This document shows positions 22,201-34,200 of a DNA stretch of 42,926 nucleotides, piece by piece. The notes below the pieces were generated by a model that saw only the letters and a program-made list of their open reading frames with translations, had not been told where the DNA came from and did no database searches. Origin of the DNA: Silene noctiflora. Its lineage: Eukaryota > Streptophyta > Magnoliopsida > Caryophyllales > Caryophyllaceae. Position 1 is the first letter of the stretch. The number at the start of each line of letters is the position of its first letter. The stretch spans positions 335,326 to 378,251 of the forward strand of contig VHZZ01000039.1 of the NCBI GenBank assembly GCA_009801015.1, given 5' to 3'. The position numbers and the translations under genes were made by a program.

Positions 22201-25200
22201 AGAAGTACAAGAGCATGATAAGCAAAAAAGTACAGAGGTAATAAAACTCATAAACTAAATACTCCTTCCAATCCACACCAAACTACCCATTTTCCTTTTT
22301 GGGTAAATCCACACCAAACTACCCATTCTTTTTTTGGTAGTAAAATTTCCTCACATGCAATATTCTATTGTTATTCTTTCTCTTTCATAATTTATTCCAC
22401 TACCAACACTAACATATTTTATAGTTTTTCTTAATGTTTGTGCAAAAAGTGAATGGGTAGTTTGGTGTGGATTGGAGGTAGCAGTTTCAAGGAGTTTAAT
22501 AATCGACCTCTCTTGAATGAGTTCAAATTGTCTTCGATCCTCTGGCATCCACTTTTGAATCTTTTTGGCACTTAAATCTGAGCATCCAATACTATCAAGA
22601 AAAAGTCTCAAACGGACTTCGTCCTGAAGCAGTATGGCCAAAGTTAAAAAAACCTGATTTGTGAAGCCACTATTTGAAAAAACCGCAACGGAAAAGAAAA
22701 GAAATAGTTAGGACACCCCTTACCTGCACTCGCTCTGCTTTTGCAGTCAAACCAAACAAAAGAAGTAAATATCCACCAAACTTATCCCACATACACACCC
22801 ATTCAGTATCAATAGCCTCTTCTAAAGACAAGATACGAGCATGAGTACACAATTCCCTGCGGTGCCCCATATCACTGGTGGGTTCATGCTGAAAGTTTAG
22901 ACAGCTACTAAATCTGGCGAAGAATGCACCAGCAGCTAACTCCTCATTTCTCAGACGATCTCTGAGTTTCATCACATCAGCTCTTGGGAGCACAAAATTT
23001 CCAGCCCTATCACGCATAATTGTTGGATCACCAACTAAAAGTGCAGCTGAACTTGCAGACCTTTGCGGAGCCGAGTAAGTTCCTGAAATCGCATTACGGG
23101 TCTGCACATGCAGCACATCCAGTTGAATAGTCTCAAAGATAACATAGGCGACACTTGAAAATATTTTCTTGAAAACAGGTTGACAAGACGATCATTGATA
23201 TACAATTATACATGATAACTGAAGGCTCTTTGCGCTTCTAATATATCATCAAGGGTTTTCTCGTGATCTAATGATGATTTCAGATAAGAAGCATCATGAG
23301 TGACTTTAACAAATTGTCCATGCATACTAGACATATTCTCCACTAACGCAGATATATTAGCATTAGACAATCTAGATGCCATCAGGAAACGAATAGAAAC
23401 AAGAAATGCAGTGATGTTTCAGTTGAGCTTTCTTAAAACCCTATTATCTCTCAAAAACACCTATTATATATCTTCATCTATAAGGGCCAGCAGGCCACCA
23501 TCAATCAATTTTCGTGATGGCAAGCCCCAAAATTCAATTTAAGCCCTAATGTTATTATCAAGATAGGAGGATTGGGTCATAGGAATCAAAGTCATGTGTC
23601 TCTCATTAACTGCTACAACACTGCAGCTTTAACACGTTCTAAGATGTTAGCAAGGAAATATGAAGAGACATTTAACATTGAGCTAGGGGTCAAAGAGCTC
23701 ATACTTCTGTTAAGGTGTCTTGGACTCTTGGTTGTAATAGTTATGTTTATACTTGTGAATTTATTAATGAAGCAATCCCTTCCCTTTATCAGGGAAAGAA
23801 AAGGTAGAGGTAATCACAAACAAAGACAAAGTTGCATATTTTTAAGAAAGTCTGTCAGGCAAAACTAACCAAATTCGTAAGTACTCAATATGGGCTTTTT
23901 TTACAGTCCTAACACAAAATACATCATATTGTAGCTGTCAAAGATACAGATTCTGCTATCCAGCAGAGAAATCATTGGTCATACACACCTTTGTCGCAGA
24001 TCGAGCAATTGCTTGAACAATAGTTTCTTTGCCAAGGAAGTGAACAGCATCCTCCATCATCTGCACGTCAAAATATGCATGGATTTTACCAGCCAAAAAC
24101 AAACTTTGTAGTCACAACAACTTCTAGGAAAAATTAAATTGATAGATGAAAATATGGACTGATAACTACATCAGTAACGACAGAAATGACCACCTAAAGA
24201 AAATCCTGCGGAGTTCAAAATCCAGCGATGTATAGTTGGATACAGGTATATAGACTAGGGAAGTTATCACTTATCATGATAAACACAGGAAGAAAAGTTT
24301 TATTTAATACAATTGATATGACAGAAGACATTCCAAATTAAACTTATACAATTCAGGCGGGATATCACTACGGGTGTATAGACTACTCAGTTTGTAGTGT
24401 TTCATACTTCCATCAGATTGTCTACCTTTTCCTTTTTGGGCCATTTCATTTGATCAGTTATGTTTCAACTTTCAAGTCATTGGCATGTCATATATTACCC
24501 CCTATTTTTTGGAAGTGCCCCATTTGCTTTTGGCACAAATATTTAGGGAGCAAGTGGGTAGACAATAGATAAGAGTAAAATAGGAATGATGAAGATTAAT
24601 TAGGTGGTCATGAAACGTGTCACATTAGTTCAAGTTGTAAGGGTAAAACGGAAATTAAGATTCCAATATTGCCAAATACAGAGATGGGGTAATTTCTTTA
24701 AATTGGCCAGGAACGAAAAATAGGGAAGATTCAAAAAATCAGTGGGAGCAACTAAAATACCCATTAATTATTTTTAAAACCTGCCAAAGTGCTAAAGGTC
24801 CCATTTTAACTTGGGTAAAATGGTAATATATTAGCTTAGAAGCCATCCGATTCCACTTGCAGTTGCATGTGACTCTCGACTCTCCTACAACTTTGTGCCC
24901 AAAGAAAATAATCAAATAGAACTAAAGGAGTATAACTTGTATAAAAAACCTGGCTTAGCAAATAAACTTGCATAGGAATCTCTGATCATGCAGTTCTGGA
25001 CAGACTTATTAGATTTTAAAATATGTAAATTCTAGAATAAAACAGCAAGTTTGAAAATATATCATTTTTAAAGTATAACCTTGTATATTAAGCGTCACAG
25101 GTTATATTAAGCATCTCTGAACAAGACCAGGTTCAATAGGGGATTAAGAGTTTCTACTTTCTACTTGTTCAAAACATAAAAATTAAGCATCACAGGTCTG

Positions 25201-28200
25201 AACATGACCAGGTTCAATCAGGGATTTCAGTGTTTCTAATTGTTCAAACGTAAAAATTAAAAACAACTTTCGTAAGGTGATACCAAAGTTCCTCTAATCA
25301 GCAGTTCTGGTAGTATTATTATAACAACAACAACAACAACAACATCAGAGCCTTAATCCCAAAATGCATCATATTAAAAGAAATTAGTGTCGAGAAAAAG
25401 GCACCTCAAGAGTTAAACAGGGACGTGAGACAGCAAATCCAAAGGATACAACTAGAGTAAGTGCTGATACAGCAGCTCCAACAAATGGCGGATATATATT
25501 CAGACTGGCTACAACACCCCATCCCTCCGTTGCCAAGGCAATGCCATAAAGCATAAGAAAAGCAACACTGTAATAGAAATTACATTGCACGAGGCTCATG
25601 AGAAAATCACCCAAAAATAATAACTTAATAAAAGCTAAAATAAACAAGAGACCACGAAAGAACAGGACAGACCTGACATTTTTCCCACAATCTGCATGAG
25701 CATCATACACATACACAGGAAGCACCCTTGGAGAATACACGACAATAGGTGGTGAAAGCAGAACCTAGAAAATTGCAAAGATATTGGTGATGAAACAAAC
25801 AATTGCACGCAAACAAGAGACACATATGTCGCAAAAGGCAGAAAATAGACACGGATAAACCATGAGAAGGAGAACTAGTTTCAAAGCAAGCTTACAGTCA
25901 ATGCCCGACCAGCAAGAAGAAACAATAACGAAAAATAACCAACAGATGCTCCTACAAAAGGCTTGGCTGGAAAACATAAGACAATATAAGTACAATAACA
26001 ATAGGAAAACCATGTCAAAAACAATGTGTGCAAAATCTATATTCTCACCTTCAAACAACCCAACAAGAAATGCTGCCACAGCCAAAAGGAATGCAAGAAG
26101 ACAAACAAAGAACATCTGTGCCCGGGTTAGGTAAAAATTATTTGAAGCCCAGAGGTGGATAGCACCAATAGCCAGCACAACTGAAAGAAGAACCAAGAGA
26201 GGTGCCACCCCTACCTGTGCAATAGAAATGCACAAGTTAGAAAGTCATTGTTCCCTTTTCTATCTTTTTCCTCCAATTTTGTTCTATATTCTGTTCACCT
26301 TACGTCGGAAACATAAGCACAACTCTAAAAGAACATAACTCACCGTCCATGGTTTCACCATAACAATAACAGCTGATATAGCACAGAGCAAAAGAAAAAG
26401 ACCGATTCCTATAAATATATAAACGCCACGAGAGAGACTCCATTCATCATCCTTCCTACAAGAATATCAATAGAATGAAGATCAATATTCCCTAGACAAA
26501 GTTCAAAATCTGCCTTCCAAGCTAAATCTGCCTACCATTTATGCAGGCCAGTACACAAGGATAGAAAAGCAGGAATGCACAGCAAGGGAAGTAACGCAGC
26601 AAGAAAATCCCCACTTGTTGGTACATGATCTATCCTAGACTCGGCTATCTTCACATAAGATACACCACAAAACGCGACGAGAACAACTGCAAGAAGTCAT
26701 AAGAATAAACAAAAGGGTAAGTGCAGAAAAGGCGACAATAAAGTTTGTCTACAGAGTTAAGAGATAGTTTACTTACCAGCAAACAAGATCAAGCAGATCG
26801 CAGAAAACAGAGAGAATCTATATGTTGCAAACCAGGATATAACTGGCAGCATACCCAAGACAAGTAAGGCAATAGCAGAAGCCATGGCCCAGCCAACATA
26901 AGTAGATGACGCATATGGAGATATATAGCTTTTCTCATCACCATTCCATCCTTTGTAGGATAGCTCTTCTAATGGCTTAGCAGAGACAATAACACCAAGA
27001 GATATGACAGATGATATGAATATAACTGCACAGACAACGAGTACAACACCCTGAAAAGCAACAAATAGATGTAAGCAAGTTATTGCTATACGCCACCTAG
27101 TCCATATAACAGAAAATAAGTAAACCAGCACTAAGTTTCCAAGAGGAACATTTAAATATTCAATAACCTCTGCTTTCCCAAGAGCTTGATGATTTCCACT
27201 TCGGCTCGCTGAATCATCTTGCCGGACCCAAAAACGATAACCATTGCGAATCCACAAGGGAACCGCGAAGGAAAGGCATGCCACCATAAGTGGGATAGTC
27301 AATGATAATCCAAGAAGAACAGATGATTTACTGAAGAAATATCAAGAAAATAAAACATTTCAAATTATTAGAAATCATAAGGGAACTGGAAATGAGAGGC
27401 ATGCCACCATTAGTAGATAGTCAATGATAATATAAGAACAACAGATGGGTTACTGCAAAAACAAAAAATATTGAAAACAGAACTCCTTAGCAACTACTTA
27501 ACAATATAATGTCTCAAGTCCCAAAATAATTTGGGTGGCATAATCCAGAGATGAGTAAAAAAAATTACAAGTATAGATAAGAACGGTTTTCTGATAAGGT
27601 AACAAAAGTAGCAAGATCATAATTTCACGATCTATAAGGAACTCTGCTTACCGAACATAACCTCTATGATAATGAGAAATGGTAACAAAAAAAGAAGCCT
27701 TGGTCCCAAACAAGATTGGGGTGAGCTAACACAAACTGTCCTCAATTCCGAGGGAATTCTAGAAATTAAAGGAGGACGAGAAGCATGCAGAAAAATGAAT
27801 AGATAGAGATGAAAAATCTGAGAGCAAATCGACATAATTAAGTACTCAGATACTTCACTTAGTTGCCGTATTCCGTATCCGATACGTATTTTGTCGGATA
27901 CGATACGACACTTTGATACTTCATTTTAGACCAAAATATTGAAAATTTCGCACAAAATAGCCGTATCAGATACTCCGATACGTATTTTGTCGGATACGAG
28001 TAGACGAGTCCGAGTAACATAGATAGCAAGCAGACCTTCCCTCATAATTAACCTCCCTGCTAATCTGAGGGGGTGTTTGGGTTGCATGACGGTATGGGTT
28101 TAGAATTGGGAGTCAAACTAAGGTGTTATAGAGTGGAACTCCATTCCTAATACCGTGTGTATTTTTTAGTTTTGGTACGACGAATCAAATAATTATTACA

Positions 28201-31200
28201 TTTATCTTATTAATTTTAACTATATATCTAGGTAACATAACTATTTCAAACTATTATGTTTAGCATCTTGTAATACTTATATACACCAGCAATAATTTTC
28301 TTATATATTTTGTGATCATCGACTTGTAAACATTATGGAAAATAACTTATAAAATTGGAAACTATATTCAAATAAAATTATTCAATAATGAAGGCTAACA
28401 TCTAATCCTGAACCTCCAAATTAAACAATGATGTTCAATCATCACCCAGAATGATAACGTATTTGGATCCGCTCCAGTTACTGGACAGGATTCAGACTCG
28501 ATGATAACAAAGTACTATTTGCAACTAAATTTATATATACAGTTTTGGAAGTAGGCAGCATAACAACACTTGACTAATTTTTTTTTTCAATCATCTATAT
28601 TTACAGCAAGTCTCCCTTAAGATATCAAAACCTCATACGTTTGAGGTATATTCGGATCGACTTAAATTAGATCAGCATCATTGAGCATTAGTTCCAACAT
28701 CGGATTGCGCCCAGGTCCGTTTCGATCACTTTGATTGGTGACTTTTATCAATTTATGCAATAACAGGTGAATCACGGGTTCAATATCTCACGTGAGATAC
28801 AAATGGGATAATTAGTCAGTAGAATGTGAATGAGCTTAACTCATTGATACACTTTGGATCTCCGATTGGATAACAATTAAGATATTCAGATCAGTATTCT
28901 GAGTTCAGGTTTGTTTTTCAGGGTCTAGGTAAGTGAATCAATGAGTTAAGAGTTAAGGTCACTGCAAGCCACATATTAAAAAACTAAACAATGTGACGGA
29001 AAAGAGGTATAATTTGCTATGCACAGGCTCAGTAAGATACCTCAAAAAGGAAAGTAGCAAACCAACACCAGTGCTCAGCAGCCATGCGAAAAATCCACAC
29101 TGAAACAGAAAACTGACATAGAATTAAAGATGCTCACAAGAGTCAAAATATCGATATGCAAGTACGCAACCGGCAATCAAAGAACAGCGAGAGCATTTCA
29201 TCCAGCTACACAACAGCTTCAAAATTGATATTGGAATTCTTGACTCAAAGAAGCAATATCATCAAAAATAAGAAGGATGTTTCATGCATTTGAGTATCCC
29301 TCACGTACCTAGTCAGATACTCACATTGTCTTATTTGTTCCTCGGCGGTGATATGAAAATAGGGTCACACTGACATAAAGCTGGACCTATCTCACTACAT
29401 CACCCTAACCAAGTCTGGCCCCTAAGAATGCATTTAAACCATTATTTGGTGCTCCTTAATGTGATTTCAACTTTTGACTAAACAAGCTATCAAGTAACCA
29501 CCAGGCATACCAATCTTGGTTACGGACAATAGATCATGGATGTGACACTATAAAGCCAAAATGTAGAAATTTTCACAGAGCTGGACGGTGAACGCACAAT
29601 ATTTTTCTAGAAATTGTATCCATGTTTAACATAGACCTCGCTATTAATTGCAGTAATGATTGTCTAATCCAGTACTAAAAACGCTAGCATAGGAAATATA
29701 CCAGAAGTCCAAGTCAAAAATGATAATATTTCTTACCTATTTTGCAATGTGGAATCACTTGTCTTTATAAATACAGCTCTCACAAATGGATGGGGAGGGT
29801 TGGGATTATACTTTTGGATCACGTGGAACATGGGCCACTTACAAACATACCATTTGAAGATAGGAAGGAGAAGAAAGTTCAATGATGTGAACTTTCATGT
29901 CCTCTCCGAATTGCCTCATACTATATATATTCTTGTGGGATGGTCAGTTACTTGGCCTCTTAATGAGAAAAGAAGTAAGGATTCTAAAAATGATTTCCAA
30001 CATAAAATAAATAATTTTGTAATTAGACCTTGTACGACTCGTACAAGGATGTTTTATCTTCACTCCTTGTTATTTTATGCATTAATTAATACATAAATAA
30101 ATTCTTATCTATACAAAAAGATGACCAAGAAAAGCTCTCTAGATCAATAGAGCAATAAAATGACCTTATCAAAATGAGCAATAAAATGGAATGATTTCGT
30201 AGTAAAGCAGTATTCAATATAAAAATAATTTATTCTTATGGTATTCACTCAAAATATTTCGTGTTTCTAGTATCCATGTAGGCTTGGAATCAACTAACCT
30301 ATACTTTTGCATTCGAAAATATTTCCTAATTGCAATGTTCAAGTAAGTGTGGTAATTTTTTTCAGATTTATTTCACCTAATACAAGTCCATTGTTTTCTT
30401 GAACCTCATAAAGAGTTGAAATATCACGTAAAAAGGAGTTGAAATTTCTTTTCTAACTTGCAAGTTATGAAAAGATTTCCCATATCGAATGATTCTATAA
30501 AGCTTATAGAGTATACACATTTACTTTCTTGAAAGTAAGGGAATCTTCTATTGTAAATCAATTGCTAATGATTACATTTAGCCAAACATGTCCCTCTAAA
30601 AAATTATATATATAGATTCCATTGAAGTGTTTGTATAAGAGTCACTTGGTCCTAGATGTACTCATGTACCTCCAGAAGTTCTAACTATCTGGTAATAAAA
30701 TAATAACACTAATAATAGAAATAGAGTATCATAGTAAATTCAATTATGTAGATTTATTAAAAATTACCCTGAATCTCCTTCCATATGAGGCCTACATGTT
30801 AAGTACTGTTAAAATACTGCAGATAGGAAGTGTTGTCGAGTAAAAACAAAAACCAAAAAAAAAAACTCAGGTTAGGACGTTAGGTATGCCTAAAGCCTAC
30901 AAGAACACTAGGATAGGTTATATGTTTAAGTGAATACAAAATAGAGAATATGGTTATTAATTTAGGATGTTATTACCAGATACGAAATCACTCAATAGAA
31001 TGACTTTCCTTAAGTGAATCTCCTTTGAAAAGCATGCCAATGCATAATCGAATTACTCTTTTGAAGTTTGGCTATTCACAGCCTTACATGTACATTACAT
31101 CTGATGTGTTGGGTTGTACAATATATGACAATTTGAACATACTTAACCGTCATTAATTTCCAAGATAAAACCGTAACTTTTTAGATACAGAATAGGGAGT

Positions 31201-34200
31201 TTTGAAGATGAAGTTTGGTGTTATAAGTGTTGGTTATAATTTTGAAAACTCGCATTTTTATCCTAAAAACTTACATAAGTATATGTTAAAATAATACCCC
31301 CTACCATCTGAAGTGTTCTTCCCATTTACTTTTGGTACGGTATATAAGAAATTTATAGTACTGTATTAAACTAACTAAATCTCACAATTAACCACACTAA
31401 TTCTGATCCCCTCTCGCAAATCTCACCTCCCCCGTCCTCTCTCTCTCCAGCAACAACCTTTCTTCTACCCCGCTGCCCCTTTCTCCCACCATATCTCTTC
31501 CTCCTCCAACCTTCCCCATCGGTAGCACCTAACCCTGCCGGCGATACCACTCCATTGTCATCCTCCAACGACCCCTTCCTTCACACAACCTACCTTCTTT
31601 CTTGTCGGACAACGCTAACACCTTGCCGGTGGCTTCCGACAAATCCTACCCATCTCCGATGAAACCCTGTGCATTTCCTTCCACACACATCTTCTCTTCC
31701 TCCGACTAACCACAGTCGATCTCCCAGCCCAATTGTGTGAATGGAGGTTAGATCTAAATGAAGAAGGGAAGTGTAAGGAGGTCGCAAGGGGAGGGAGTTC
31801 TTGTAGTGGAAAATGAATGTTGTTTGAGGTCGGAAGAAGGACAAGGGCAGGGACGGATCCAGCAGATGGTTGTATAAGTTGAAGCCCAAGCTATTTTTTA
31901 TGTAAAAAAGCAATAGATACAATACCCCATAAATGTAAATCAGAGATGTCTGCTTGGCCTAGCGGTTCAAAATGTGTTTACCACCCAGAGAACACGAGTC
32001 GACCCCCAGTCCAAAGGAACTCTCTTTATGCTATTTTTATTTGTTGGTCTACCGTTGTATGTCGTTACCCATGGGTTTTATACCGCCATCTGATAATCAT
32101 TTTAGGATACATAATTCTTTTTGGATAGATAATCAGAATAGTTTCTTTTTTGAAAGGAAAATTGTAATAATTATACATAGATTTGCATTTCGATAAAATT
32201 CCAAAATTTATACATAAAATTCTTGGCTTAGATACTATGAACGTGAGATTCTGAGAATATAAAACGAAGGGGTTAAAGCGTAAATGATTATCAACTTATC
32301 AAGCCTTCAATTGCATTTCGAACCTAAAAAAACTTCTTAATAAGTACTCGTATATATTTAAAATCTAGTCCGAGGTGCATTTTACCCCTAGTTCCGCCCT
32401 GGATCAAAGGGTGCCGTGCTGACGGTGGCTAGGGCCTGACGAAGAAGACAGTAGTGCGACAGTGATCAAAGGTTGTGGTGGCAGTGGTACTGGTGGCGCC
32501 AGCTGTGTTGGTGAAGGGTAGATGGAAGTGCTTGGTAGGGATGAGAGTTGTGAGGAATAGGAGGGGTGATGTACTGATGTCACTATTTTGCTGTTAGGGT
32601 TAGTGGTAATCACAAAATTTAAGACTATTAAGCAATGGCATATCTGTAAATATGCATTAGTAATTAGGATAAAGTTGACAATTTATCCCCATAAAACATA
32701 CCAAACGTGAAATGAGAAGAACAAATTGAAGTTCCCTTATATGAAAAGTGGGAAGAACTATATAAATGGGAGGTAGTAAAAGCACAATATCGCACGGAGG
32801 GAAGTTCCAAAACGACTTCCTTGGTCAAGGACTCAACACCCTTGATTAAACACAACCCTCATCCAATAGCAACGGACTCTACTAATATACATGGATATGA
32901 GCCCACATGATGATGCAAAATCGGTGCTGGCACTCATCTGTAGAGGAGATGAGCGGGAAAGCAAATGGAAAAGACAAATTAAAGGTCAAACATGCTTCAT
33001 ATAATATCTAGTCCAACAGCACCCTCAAAAACTCTAAATAGTCAAAGACTCAAAGTTTCCAGTTTTGTACATTTTCTGGATGTCTAACCAAAGACGTGTC
33101 TGAATCCAATTTCATCCCACTACCATGTGGTGACACACAGATTGTAGTCCACCCAATGAGTGATGCTCAAAAAACATATTGGAAAGAAACCCCTGTTAGT
33201 AGAAAAGATAAGACTCTTTTTTTTACTACATACCAAATCTATTGTTCACATTTAACTTTGGTGGTCAACCAATGTTAATTTTTGACCATTAAATTCTCCA
33301 AATGTACGTAGTGATTCAAAATAAAATTTGTAATTCTGATTTTACAAAACTAATATGTTCCTATCATTATTAAAAGGTTGAAACAATTGAATATTGTGAG
33401 AAAATATCCGCCAAACTCGACATCGTTCGACCACCAAAGTCAAATAACGATGATTTAAATGAGATGTAGGGAGTACAAATTTAAAAGAAAATCATGTCCA
33501 ACTGGCAGTCATATAACTTGGAAGGCGTGGACGAAGAGAGTAAAGTGAGATACCTTTCGTGGAGTAAATGAGGTTGACATATCGTCAGCTTGCAGGGACC
33601 GCATATAAGCCACTATCGAGCAGATAACAGGTGATAACAGCAGCACACAGATTCCAAACTCAAACTACAGAATTTAAGCTTAGATTTCAGGAAAGCTCTA
33701 CATTCAAATTTGAAATAAAAAATATAGAGGCAAGAATGGTTAAAAGTGAAAAGGTGAAATGGCAACTCACCTGTTGATGAGTAGCATTTACAATTTTAAT
33801 CACCCTTGGACGGAAGAAGGCCACGACTACTGTTTCTACAATGAAAACAAAACTAAAAAGAACCCATGCTCTCTCTGGAGTACCAGCTGCATGATGCCAA
33901 AGTAATCTTGAAAGTTGCAACCATTTTTCTAGACCATGGAGCCTTAACTCTTCAGATAAAGAAATTTGGTTTGGCAAAGCATCAACACTACTAGAATCAA
34001 TAATAGTAAGATCTGTGTTGTCACGATGATCTCTATCAGCATCCAAACTACTTCTTTGAAGTAATGCTAAAATTGTTGGATCCAAACTTCTGTCTTTCAA
34101 CATCATCGCAAAATTTGGATCCAATCCTTTATTCTGCAGTAAATTTGTCAGTTCACGGTCACCTTGTTTCGCCTTCTTCTTAAGGATGGCTGCAATCCTG

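Larger units (their letters stand above)
24061..25404 (-). other. DEK1 intron 17 (1.3 kb) with repeats
   Basis: This intron separates the last membrane segment exon from the linker. It holds a possible small MITE (24498-24728), an imperfect tandem duplication (25088-25258) and an AAC microsatellite followed by a dispersed repeat word (25322-25370). Confidence 0.75.
27331..29040 (-). other. DEK1 intron 9 (1.7 kb)
   Basis: The intron holds a decayed copy of the start of exon 10 (27371-27456), two dispersed repeat words (27511-27540 and 27697-27730), a pair of 26-bp palindromic repeats (27878-27999) and a transposon-like end at about 28070-28160. Confidence 0.8.
29100..33553 (-). other. DEK1 intron 8 (4.45 kb), the largest intron
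   Basis: This intron lies within the second membrane block of DEK1. The part from 29100 to about 31290 is AT-rich, with no gene or element I can recognise. From 31297 to 32776 there is a nested pair of DNA transposons, and at 33226-33473 a further Stowaway-like MITE. Confidence 0.8.

Noticed and set aside
29749-30096. Plus-strand frame of 115 codons in DEK1 intron 8
   Set aside because: It has no recognisable motif, lies antisense inside an intron and has AT-driven codon use. I could not link it to a transposon protein.
31950-32025. tRNA gene
   Set aside because: A-box and B-box like words are present, but no acceptor stem or full cloverleaf can be formed, and the surroundings are transposon-like.
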